Of a stretch of DNA of 14,530 bases, positions 8,525 to 14,530 are shown piece after piece. How positions within the stretch are numbered: the first letter of the stretch is position 1; each line of letters opens with the position of its first letter. Origin of the DNA: an uncultured Curvibacter sp. (GTDB lineage: Bacteria; Pseudomonadota; Gammaproteobacteria; Burkholderiales; Burkholderiaceae); contig CAMLNH010000023.1 of assembly GCA_946481355.1 (NCBI GenBank), positions 1 to 14,530 of the forward strand, written 5' to 3'. The translations under genes were made by a program, and so were the position numbers. Under the pieces are notes generated by a model. The model worked only from the letters and a program-made list of their open reading frames with translations, did no database searches and was not told where the DNA came from.

Positions 8525-9066
8525 TTGACTCTCTCCTGCAACTGCAGTGTGGCGGGGCGTTCGATCCATTCACCCACGGCGTCCTGCACGATCTCACGCA
8601 GCGTGACCTCGGTCTCCGTGATCTTGGTGACCTTTCCGTAATTCATGCCCAGGTAGCTGCCCAGACGCACCTGATACAACAAATTGTCAACCCGGACCAA
8701 AGCCGCAGGCTGCCCTTGCTGGATCAGACTCCCGACCATGGTCATTGCATCCAGGGGAAATCCCTCCAGCGCTTCCTTGCGCCGAGCCAGCTCGGGCGCT
8801 ATGAGGGCGCTCGTCAAGGTCGCCGGCTGCGCCACGTCGCGCTTCAGCGCAGCCGTCAGTTTTTCCTTGCTGAACGGATCCACGGCGGTCGTCTCGATAT
8901 AGTCTTCAGGCTTGAAAGGCTTGGGCTCGGAAATCGGCTGCACACGCGGCCGCATCTGGTTGCGTTGATCCAGCATCCAGGACCGCAGCTCGTCTTCACT
9001 TGAAGCGCTGCAGCCGGCCAGAAGCAAGACCACACTTGTTGCCAGAAAAACGCGCAGAAGCTTCAT
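8521..9066 (-). CDS. pilP: Type IV pilus assembly lipoprotein
   Basis: PilP is an inner-membrane lipoprotein of 181 residues that binds PilN/PilO and the N0 domain of PilQ, linking the inner-membrane alignment complex to the secretin. The N-terminus is a lipoprotein signal with lipobox LAGC (Cys19). A flexible proline/charged region (about 25-75) follows, then a C-terminal beta domain with the family motif RVDNLLYQVRLGSYLGMNYG. The ATG has a strong AGGAGG at 6 bases and overlaps the pilO stop (ATGA). The final codons carry the AGGAG used by pilQ, so pilP and pilQ are translationally linked. Confidence 0.96.
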   Translation of the reverse strand: MKLLRVFLATSVVLLLAGCSASSEDELRSWMLDQRNQMRPRVQPISEPKPFKPEDYIETTAVDPFSKEKLTAALKRDVAQPATLTSALIAPELARRKEALEGFPLDAMTMVGSLIQQGQPAALVRVDNLLYQVRLGSYLGMNYGKVTKITETEVTLREIVQDAVGEWIERPATLQLQERVK

Positions 9067-9728
9067 TTCCTGCCTCCTGCGGGCTTACGCTGGGCGGCGA
9101 TCTCTTCCTGATCCAGGTAGCGGAAGGTCTTGGCCGTGGCGTCCATCGTCAGTGTGCCGCCATCACGCGGAACCACCGTCAGGTTGTTCAGCGTCACGAT
9201 GCGCGACAGATGGGCGACATCGGCTGTGAAGGAACCAATGTCATGAAACCGGCCTGTGACCTTGAGTGTGATCGGCAGTTCTGCATAGTAGTCGCGCACG
9301 ACGATCTGGCCCGGCCTGAACAGTTCGAATTGCAGGCTACGCCCCAACCCAGCCTGGTTGATGTCGGAGAGCAGCGCGTCCATCTCCGCCTTGCTCGGAA
9401 GCTGTTTCTCCAGCTGCGTCACATACTGCAGCACCTGTTCACGCTGCTTGCGCAAGGCATCAAGGTTGATCGCTTTCGCCAGCTTGGTCCGGTACTCTTC
9501 ACGCAGCTGGATTTCTTTGGCGCGCGCCTGCGTCAGGATCTCGTCCTCGCCGCTGAGCCACACAAACCATAGGACCACGACCACAACAGCCGCGACAAGG
9601 AGAAAAAGGCCGTAGCGCGGCAGAGCCGGCCAGACCACGGGATTGCGGGGATCGAGATTGCTGAATTGCGAACGCAGAGTCTCCTGCAGTTGCACAAACT
9701 TCTGATTCAGGGGTGACGGAGTAGCCAT
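9063..9728 (-). CDS. pilO: Type IV pilus inner-membrane protein PilO
   Basis: PilO pairs with PilN to form the periplasmic scaffold of the pilus alignment complex. The 221-residue protein has a cytoplasmic N-terminus, one transmembrane helix (about 38-58), a coiled coil (about 62-120) and a periplasmic ferredoxin-like domain containing FELFRPG and YYAELPITLKVTGRFHDIG. The ATG lies 12 bases after the pilN stop, and the Shine-Dalgarno GAGGGG overlaps that stop (TGAGGGG). The gene's own stop overlaps pilP by ATGA. Confidence 0.96.
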   Translation of the reverse strand: MATPSPLNQKFVQLQETLRSQFSNLDPRNPVVWPALPRYGLFLLVAAVVVVVLWFVWLSGEDEILTQARAKEIQLREEYRTKLAKAINLDALRKQREQVLQYVTQLEKQLPSKAEMDALLSDINQAGLGRSLQFELFRPGQIVVRDYYAELPITLKVTGRFHDIGSFTADVAHLSRIVTLNNLTVVPRDGGTLTMDATAKTFRYLDQEEIAAQRKPAGGRK

Positions 9729-9740
9729 TTATCTTTCCCC

Positions 9741-10367
9741 TCACGGCTTCGCGGGTGCGGCCGGGGCCGGACCGGCGGCAGCCCCGCTGGCTGCGGGCTT
9801 CTGGACTTCGCTGGCGCGCAACATTCGCACGCGAACCGTGAAATTGGCGACGCGACGCTGCTCCTTGCCCAAGGCAACATTGGCCGCCACAATCTCGATC
9901 AATTCCGGTTTTGTGAACCAGGGAGAGTGGTAGGCCAGATTGCGCAGCAGTTCGGACACGCGCTCCTGGGACTGGGCCGTGCCTTGCATGGAGATCAGCT
10001 GATTGTCCTGACGCATCGAGGTGATAAAGACCCCCTCGGGGAACTGGCGCGTCAACTCGCTGAGCAGGTGCACCGGCATATTGCGATCGGCCTGGAGGTT
10101 CTCCACGGCCTGCTGGCGCGCCCGCAAGGCCGCGATTTCGGCTTCCAGGGCGGAGATATCCTTGATCTGCGCATCCAGCTTCCGGATTTCCTGGGTCAGG
10201 AGGTTGTTCAGGCCTTCCTGCGAGGAAATCTGCCCCTGCAGCCAAAGAAAGACGATGCCGGCGATCAGGCCTCCCGCCAGAGCGGAAGCACCGAGCGAGG
10301 CATTGAAGACGTCCTGGCGCTTCTTGCGCGCCGCCTCGCGGTGAGGCAGCAGGTTGATGAGTATCAC
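9741..10367 (-). CDS. pilN: Type IV pilus inner-membrane protein PilN, GTG start
   Basis: This 208-residue bitopic protein begins with the conserved MILINLLPHRE segment, which docks into cytoplasmic PilM. One transmembrane helix (about 24-45), a coiled coil (about 48-95) and a periplasmic domain that heterodimerises with PilO follow. The last ~22 residues are an alanine/proline tail (AAGPAPAAPAKP) that looks disordered. The start is GTG, overlapping the pilM stop as GTGA, with GGAGG at 8 bases. The position of the INLLPHRE motif fixes the start beyond reasonable doubt. Confidence 0.96.
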   Translation of the reverse strand: MILINLLPHREAARKKRQDVFNASLGASALAGGLIAGIVFLWLQGQISSQEGLNNLLTQEIRKLDAQIKDISALEAEIAALRARQQAVENLQADRNMPVHLLSELTRQFPEGVFITSMRQDNQLISMQGTAQSQERVSELLRNLAYHSPWFTKPELIEIVAANVALGKEQRRVANFTVRVRMLRASEVQKPAASGAAAGPAPAAPAKP

Positions 10368-11443
10368 TGCAGAAACCTCCGCATCGCCAGACCACAGGAC
10401 GTCAGGTAGGACGGGGCTTCGCGCGTCATTTTCTTGAGACGCACACCGTCACCGATTTCCATGCCGTCGAAAGGATTCATCAAGGTGCAGGGGAAACTGA
10501 GCTGCTGCGTCACGGCATCGGTCAGCCCCTGAAGGGCTGCTGCACCGCCCGCCAACATGATGTAGTCCACCTTGTGGTGCGGCGTGCTGGTGAAGAAAAA
10601 CTGCAGGGCACGGCCGATTTCCTGCACCATGCTTTCAATGAAGGGTCGCAGGACGGTGCTCTCATAATCGTCCGGCAACTCGCCGCTGCGCTTCTTGGAT
10701 TCGGCCTCTTCCAGAGAAAAACCGTACTGGCGCACGATCAGTTGCGTCAGCTGGGCGCCACCGAATGCCTGGTCACGCTCGTACAGCACCTCGTCATCCC
10801 GGATGACCTGCATGCTGGTCGTCAGGGCCCCCACCTCGAACAAGGCCACGATGGCCCCCACCCCCTGCTCAGGCAGGTTGGCGATCAAGCGCTTAGCCGC
10901 CAGCCGCGAGGCATACGACTCCACATCCACGATCACCGGCTTGAGGCCGGCCGATTCGGCCAGACCCTGGATATCCTGAACTTTTTCACGGCGCGACGCC
11001 GCGATGAGTACATCAATATCTCCAGCTGACGTGGCACTTGGGCCAATCACACAGAAGTCCAGACTCACTTCTTCCAGCGGAAAGGGGATGTATTGATTGG
11101 CTTCAGCCTCGACCTGCATCTCCAGCTCGGTCTCGCTCATGCCCCCAGGCAGCACGATCTTCTTGGTGATCACCGCCGAAGGCGGCAGGGCCATGGCAAC
11201 GTTCTTGGTCTTGGTGCCGCTTTTCTTGACCAGCCGGCGCACGGCCTCGGCGACTTCATCGAACTTCTCGATGTTGCCGTCCGTGATCCAGCCGCGCTCC
11301 AGCGGCTCGATCGCGCAGCGATCCAGCACATACTGCCCCGCCTTGCTTTTGCTCAACTCCACCAGCTTGACACTGGACGAGCTGACATCCAAACCCAGCA
11401 TGGGCTCGGCCTGGCGGCTGAACAAGGATCCTAAGAAGCTCAA
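10364..11443 (-). CDS. pilM: Type IV pilus assembly ATPase-fold protein PilM, TTG start
   Basis: PilM is a cytoplasmic actin/FtsA-fold protein that binds the N-terminus of PilN and connects the pilus machinery to its cytoplasmic motors. The 359-residue protein shows the nucleotide-binding phosphate-1 loop LGLDVSSSSVKLVEL (16-30) and a second phosphate-type loop, ALFEVGALTTSMQV (about 200-213). The adenosine motif LAGGAAALQG is at about 297-306. The start is TTG at 11441-11443, supported by GGGGGA five bases upstream. The next ATG (Met15) would remove the conserved N-terminal segment. The gene heads the pil operon and its stop overlaps pilN (GTGA). The rare start may hold PilM production down relative to a stronger initiation codon. 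Confidence 0.96.
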   Translation of the reverse strand: MSFLGSLFSRQAEPMLGLDVSSSSVKLVELSKSKAGQYVLDRCAIEPLERGWITDGNIEKFDEVAEAVRRLVKKSGTKTKNVAMALPPSAVITKKIVLPGGMSETELEMQVEAEANQYIPFPLEEVSLDFCVIGPSATSAGDIDVLIAASRREKVQDIQGLAESAGLKPVIVDVESYASRLAAKRLIANLPEQGVGAIVALFEVGALTTSMQVIRDDEVLYERDQAFGGAQLTQLIVRQYGFSLEEAESKKRSGELPDDYESTVLRPFIESMVQEIGRALQFFFTSTPHHKVDYIMLAGGAAALQGLTDAVTQQLSFPCTLMNPFDGMEIGDGVRLKKMTREAPSYLTSCGLAMRRFLQ

Positions 11444-11448
11444 GAGCG

Positions 11449-11454
11449 TCCCCC
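11449..11454 (-). promoter_or_regulatory. Ribosome binding site that fixes the TTG start of pilM
   Basis: GGGGGA on the minus strand lies five bases before the TTG at 11443. No comparable site serves the next in-frame ATG. Confidence 0.6.
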
Positions 11455-11459
11455 GATGG

Positions 11460-11481
11460 AAGAAAACCGGCCCTAGGCCGG
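11460..11481 (-). terminator. Terminator/attenuator-like hairpin in the pilM leader
   Basis: On the minus strand an all-GC 6-bp stem (CCGGCC / GGCCGG, loop TAG; 11481 to 11467) is followed directly by TTTTCT (11466-11461). It lies between the proposed pilM promoter and the pilM ribosome binding site, where no gene ends on this strand. A hairpin plus T-run in a leader suggests partial transcription termination (attenuation) of the pilus operon. The stem is short and the T-run is interrupted, so efficiency is uncertain. Confidence 0.45.
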
Positions 11482-11502
11482 CAAACCTATGAATTCACTT
11501 GA

Positions 11503-11531
11503 ATGCTAGCAGTTAGGTCCTTGTCCTGCAA
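11503..11531 (-). promoter_or_regulatory. Candidate sigma-70 promoter for pilM operon (extended -10)
   Basis: On the minus strand an extended -10, TGC-TAGCAT (TAGCAT at 11508-11503), lies 17 bases after TTGCAG (11531-11526), a weak -35 matching 3 of 6. Transcription would start near 11496, giving a leader of about 50 bases that contains the 11460-11481 hairpin. A perfect TTGACA further upstream (11569-11564) has no -10 at usual spacing. Confidence 0.4.
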
Positions 11532-11682
11532 AGGATTTTTCCCTTTCTTTCACCATATGACGTTGTCAAAAGCAGACGTTTTGTATGCGATTGCAACAGG
11601 TGCCGACACCCAGCAGGACAGACAGAACAGCAGGCAACCATTCGATATCGGTCTGACGCGAAGTCGAGGCACCGTGAATTTT

Positions 11683-11688
11683 TATAAT
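11683..11688 (+). promoter_or_regulatory. Candidate -10 element of mrcA (TATAAT)
   Basis: A consensus TATAAT preceded by a run of T. No good -35 is found at 16-18 bases; the nearest TTGACA-like sequence (CTGACG, 11653-11658) is 24 bases away. Transcription would begin near 11695, after the first in-frame ATG (11687), which supports the later mrcA start. Confidence 0.5.
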
Positions 11689-11704
11689 GGCGACGCGCCC
11701 TTAC

Positions 11705-11708
11705 AAGG
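11705..11708 (+). promoter_or_regulatory. Ribosome binding site for the chosen mrcA start
   Basis: AAGG five bases before the ATG at 11714. The earlier ATG at 11687 has no such site and is preceded only by a T/A-rich run. Confidence 0.5.
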
Positions 11709-11713
11709 TATTT

Positions 11714-14215
11714 ATGCCGCCTGACTCCCCTCCTGATTCCGAACACCCCTCGGCTGCTGCCGGCATGAAGACCTCGCGCTTGGGCCGGCTGCACCCGGCC
11801 CTGCGGCTGGCCCTGCTGGGTGCCGCCGCGGGCTTGGCCGGAATGCTATCGCTGCTGATGGCCGTCGGCATTGCCATGGCCCTGGCCTACCCCAACCTGC
11901 CGGACGTCTCCGACCTCTCGGAGTACCGCCCCAAGCTGCCCCTGCGGGTCTTCTCTGCCGAGGGCGACCTGATCGGCGAGTTCGGAGAAGAGCGACGCAA
12001 CTTCACCCCCATCAAGGACATCCCCCGGGTCCTGACTGACGCCGTGCTGGCCATTGAGGATGCCCGCTTTTTCCAGCACGGTGGAGTGGATTACGTCGGG
12101 GTGGTGCGGGCCGGCCTGGCCAACGTGGGCAGGGCCAAGAGTCAGGGCGCCTCGACGATCACGATGCAGGTCGCACGCAACGTCTACCTGTCCTCGGAAA
12201 AAACCTTCACACGCAAGATCTACGAGATTCTGCTGACCTTCAAGCTGGAGCACCTGCTGACCAAGGACCAGATCCTCGAAATCTACATGAACCAGATCTA
12301 CCTGGGCAACCGGGCCTATGGCTTTGCCGCTGCAGCCGAAACTTATTTTGGCAAGTCGCTCAAAGAGATCAGCATCGCCGAAGCCGCGATGCTGGCCGGC
12401 CTGCCCAAGGCGCCATCCGCCTACAACCCGATCAGCAACCCCAAGCGCGCCCGCAGCCGCCAGCTCTACATCATCGACCGCATGCTGGACAACGGCTTCA
12501 TCACAGCCGAAGAAGCGGAGAACGCCAAGAAGCAGGCACTCAAGATCAAATCCGGCGGGAACACGACGGCGGCCGGCAGCCCCTCGCGCAGCCACGCCGA
12601 GTTCGTGGCCGAGATGGTCCGTCAACTGATCTTCGCCCAGTACGGCGAGGAAACCTACACGCGTGGACTCAATGTCACGACCACGATCCGCTCAGGCGAT
12701 CAGGAAGTGGCCTACCAGGCCCTGCGCCAGGGCATCATGGACTACGAACGTCGCCAAGCCTATCGCGGTCCCGAAAAGTTCGTTTCCCTGCCAGCCAAGG
12801 CCGAAGAGCTGGACGACGCCATCGATGACGCGCTGGACGAGCACCCCGACAACGGCGACCTGCTCAGCGCCCTGGTGCTGGAAGCGAACGCACGCAAGGT
12901 CGTGGCCGTGCGCAGAGGTGGGGAAGCGCTGGAAATCACCGGCGACGGCCTGCGCTACGCCCAGGCCGCCCTGCAGCCCCGCGCCGCGCCCAAGCTCAAG
13001 ATCCGCCGCGGCGCCATCATCCGCGTGATGCAGACGCCCAAAAACAACTGGGAAATCCTGCAGTTGCCTGAGGTCGAAGGCGCTTTCGTGGCGCTCGACC
13101 CGCGCAACGGCGCCATCAAAGCCCTGGTTGGCGGTTTCGATTTCGAGAAGAACAAGTTCAACCACGTCACCCAGGCCTGGCGTCAGCCCGGATCCAGCTT
13201 CAAGCCCTTCATCTATTCCGCTGCACTGGAAAAAGGCTTCACGCCCGCTACCGTGGTCAATGACGCCCCGCTGTTCTTCGAGCCCGAACTCACAGGCGGC
13301 CAGCCCTGGGAACCGAAGAATTACGACGGCGCCTTCGAAGGCCCCATGCCCCTGCGCCGTGGCATGGCCAAGTCCAAGAACATGATCTCGATCCGCGTGC
13401 TCGACGCCATCGGCCCCCGCTACGCGCAGGAGTGGATCAGCCAGTTCGGGTTCGACGCCGAAAAGCACCGGCCCTATCTGACCATGGCGCTCGGTGCGGG
13501 CTCGGTCACCCCCATGCAAATGGCCGTCGGCTACTCGGCCTTCGCCAACGGCGGTTACCGCATCAACCCCTGGCTGATCAGCAAGATCACCGAACAGAAG
13601 GGCAAGGTCCTGGCGCAGGCCAGGCCGGTCGCCCCCGATGAGTCGATGCGCGCCGTTGAGGCCCGTAACGCTTTCGTGATTTCCAGCCTGTTGCAGGAGG
13701 TCATGCGTACCGGCACCGGATCGCGCGCCATGGCGGCCCTGAAGCGCCCCGACATCTATGGCAAGACCGGCACCACCAACGACTCCATGGATGCCTGGTT
13801 CGCCGGTTACCACCCCAGCGTTGCCGCCGTGACCTGGATCGGTTACGACACACCGCGCAAGCTGGGGGACCGCGAGACCGGCGGCGGCCTGAGCCTGCCG
13901 GTCTGGATCAGCTATATGCAGCACGCCTTGCGCGATGTCCCCATCCTGGAACTCGCGCCCCCCGAAGGCGTGGTCCAGGCCGGTGTCGACTGGATGTATG
14001 CCGAACACGCCAAGGATGGCGGCGTGCTGTCTCTGGGCCTGGACGACATGCCTGCGGTCATGCCCCCGCCCGGCGGGCTCCTGCCACTGCCGCCGGCGTC
14101 CGTGACGCCCCCAGCCGCTGTCCCGCCGCCTGCCCCGACCCCGGCTCCGGCAGCACCGACAAGTCCACCGCCCGGCGAGGAGAGGCTGCGTATCCTCGAC
14201 CTGTTCAGGAACTGA
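11714..14215 (+). CDS. mrcA: Bifunctional penicillin-binding protein 1A (class A PBP)
   Basis: This protein polymerises glycan strands and crosslinks peptides at the periplasmic face of the inner membrane. Using the ATG at 11714 it has 833 residues: a short cytoplasmic tail, a membrane anchor (about 29-59) and a GT51 glycosyltransferase domain. GT51 shows the catalytic Glu115 in IEDARFFQHGG, the second conserved Glu189 in ILEIYMNQIYLG, and a GASTITMQ motif. An OB-like insert (about 310-440) follows, then the transpeptidase with SSFK (Ser494-Lys497), SKN (554-556) and KTG (684-686). The C-terminus is a ~50-residue proline/alanine-rich tail ending in EERLRILDLFRN. A start at 11687 (842 residues) is possible but overlaps the -10 element. 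The gene is divergent from pilM, and its stop abuts that of cyaY. Also known as ponA. Confidence 0.96.
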   Translation: MPPDSPPDSEHPSAAAGMKTSRLGRLHPALRLALLGAAAGLAGMLSLLMAVGIAMALAYPNLPDVSDLSEYRPKLPLRVFSAEGDLIGEFGEERRNFTPIKDIPRVLTDAVLAIEDARFFQHGGVDYVGVVRAGLANVGRAKSQGASTITMQVARNVYLSSEKTFTRKIYEILLTFKLEHLLTKDQILEIYMNQIYLGNRAYGFAAAAETYFGKSLKEISIAEAAMLAGLPKAPSAYNPISNPKRARSRQLYIIDRMLDNGFITAEEAENAKKQALKIKSGGNTTAAGSPSRSHAEFVAEMVRQLIFAQYGEETYTRGLNVTTTIRSGDQEVAYQALRQGIMDYERRQAYRGPEKFVSLPAKAEELDDAIDDALDEHPDNGDLLSALVLEANARKVVAVRRGGEALEITGDGLRYAQAALQPRAAPKLKIRRGAIIRVMQTPKNNWEILQLPEVEGAFVALDPRNGAIKALVGGFDFEKNKFNHVTQAWRQPGSSFKPFIYSAALEKGFTPATVVNDAPLFFEPELTGGQPWEPKNYDGAFEGPMPLRRGMAKSKNMISIRVLDAIGPRYAQEWISQFGFDAEKHRPYLTMALGAGSVTPMQMAVGYSAFANGGYRINPWLISKITEQKGKVLAQARPVAPDESMRAVEARNAFVISSLLQEVMRTGTGSRAMAALKRPDIYGKTGTTNDSMDAWFAGYHPSVAAVTWIGYDTPRKLGDRETGGGLSLPVWISYMQHALRDVPILELAPPEGVVQAGVDWMYAEHAKDGGVLSLGLDDMPAVMPPPGGLLPLPPASVTPPAAVPPPAPTPAPAAPTSPPPGEERLRILDLFRN

Positions 14216-14530
14216 TCAGGCGCGAAACTGCAACGGTACACCGGCCTGTTCGCTGGCATAACGCGACAGGCCGGCAAAGAATTCGCCCTGGCCCTTGGTG
14301 TCCATCCAGCACTGGCCGTCGAACTTATAGTGATAACCGCCGGAACGCGCAGCCAGCCAGATCTCGTGCAACGGCTTCTGCAGGTTCACCACGATCTGGC
14401 TGCGATCCCGGAACACCAGGGTCACCATGCCGCCGACGCGCTGGTTGTCGATGTCCGCGTCGCTCTCCTCATTGATGCGGTCACAGCAGGCCTCGATGGC
14501 GCTGAGCACGCTCTCCGCGCGGTCCATGAA
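14216..14530 (-). CDS. cyaY: Iron-sulfur cluster assembly/iron donor protein CyaY (bacterial frataxin), 5' end outside window
   Basis: CyaY binds iron and modulates IscS-dependent Fe-S cluster assembly in the cytoplasm. At least 103 residues are visible. The acidic first helix ([14 protein letters not shown], then EESDADID) forms the iron-binding ridge. The family core [32 protein letters not shown]... GGYHY is intact, and the C-terminal helix ends LQFRA. An ATG sits at 14525-14527, but the codon before it is TTC (Phe), still in frame. Family members usually read M-x-D-x-E-F before this point, so the true start is probably about six codons upstream, beyond the edge. The gene is convergent with mrcA, and the stop codons touch (TGATCA). 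Confidence 0.93.
   Translation of the reverse strand, partial: FMDRAESVLSAIEACCDRINEESDADIDNQRVGGMVTLVFRDRSQIVVNLQKPLHEIWLAARSGGYHYKFDGQCWMDTKGQGEFFAGLSRYASEQAGVPLQFRA

Larger units (their letters stand above)
11444..11713. other. Divergent pilM/mrcA intergenic region
   Basis: This is the only sizeable non-coding stretch of the window. It is visibly more AT-rich than the flanking genes. It contains the candidate pilM promoter, leader hairpin and ribosome binding site on the minus strand, and the mrcA -10 and ribosome binding site on the plus strand. GACGTT occurs twice (11559-11564, 11575-11580) in the centre at a 16-base interval. I see no tRNA, small protein with a credible start, or clear operator palindrome here. 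Confidence 0.6.

Noticed and set aside
8525..8569. Fifteen-codon N-terminal extension of PilQ
   Set aside because: It would place residues ahead of a clear signal peptide; the ATG at 8524 has AGGAG and an ATGA junction with pilP.
11559..11580. GACGTT direct repeat and a perfect minus-strand TTGACA in the pilM/mrcA gap
   Set aside because: The TTGACA has no -10 at 15-19 bases, and a six-base repeat seen twice is not enough to call an operator.
11503..11724. 73-codon plus-strand frame in the intergenic region
   Set aside because: No ribosome site, no family resemblance, and it overlaps the promoter elements and the start of mrcA in another frame.
12692..14008. 438-codon open frame antisense to mrcA
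   Set aside because: A typical third-position GC shadow: composition rich in His/Gly/Val/Asp, no recognisable domain, and mrcA itself is complete with all catalytic motifs.
1..14530. CRISPR arrays, tRNA/rRNA genes, integrase or phage genes, novel defence system
   Set aside because: None seen on reading both strands: no spaced repeats, no RNA gene landmarks, and every long coding stretch is assigned to a known family. The only mobile-element trace is the RAYT fragment at the left edge.

Overview
The window is ordinary core chromosome from a GC-rich betaproteobacterium, most likely of the order Burkholderiales (Comamonadaceae-like). Evidence for this is the gene order pilM-N-O-P-Q / aroK / aroB / dgt with a divergent mrcA (ponA) and a cyaY facing it, together with protein sequences that read as typical of that group. 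The placement comes from family knowledge; no database was searched.

Layout. (1) 1-197, minus: the N-terminal part of a REP-associated tyrosine (Y1/HUH) transposase that runs off the left edge, with a perfect 11-bp inverted repeat just upstream of its start. (2) 267-725, minus: a small glycine-zipper lipoprotein. (3) 771-11443, minus: one nearly gap-free block of eleven genes, read right to left as pilM, pilN, pilO, pilP, pilQ, aroK, aroB, dgt, an MFS transporter, a DUF1415 protein and a methyltransferase-fold protein. Seven of its ten junctions are 4-base stop/start overlaps (ATGA, GTGA or TTGA), one is a 23-base overlap, and the two gaps are 12 and 50 bases. (4) 11444-11713: the only substantial intergenic region. 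It is divergent and holds candidate promoters for pilM (minus) and mrcA (plus), plus a terminator-like hairpin in the pilM leader. (5) 11714-14215, plus: mrcA, a bifunctional class A penicillin-binding protein. (6) 14216-14530, minus: cyaY (bacterial frataxin), cut by the right edge. The mrcA and cyaY stop codons abut exactly in the sequence TGATCA.

How the genes work together. PilM (cytoplasmic, actin-like), PilN and PilO (inner-membrane bitopic), PilP (lipoprotein) and PilQ (outer-membrane secretin) form the alignment complex and outer-membrane pore of the type IVa pilus. AroK and AroB are the shikimate kinase and 3-dehydroquinate synthase of aromatic amino-acid synthesis. Dgt is a dNTP triphosphohydrolase. 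The MFS, DUF1415 and methyltransferase genes follow as a coupled trio of unknown role. MrcA builds and crosslinks peptidoglycan.

I found no CRISPR array, tRNA, rRNA, prophage or recognisable new defence system. The points most worth checking are the attenuator-like hairpin in the pilM leader, a TATAAT element that overlaps the first possible ATG of mrcA and so argues for a later start, the TTG starts of pilM and aroK, the coupled trio of poorly characterised genes, and the hairpin beside the transposase gene.
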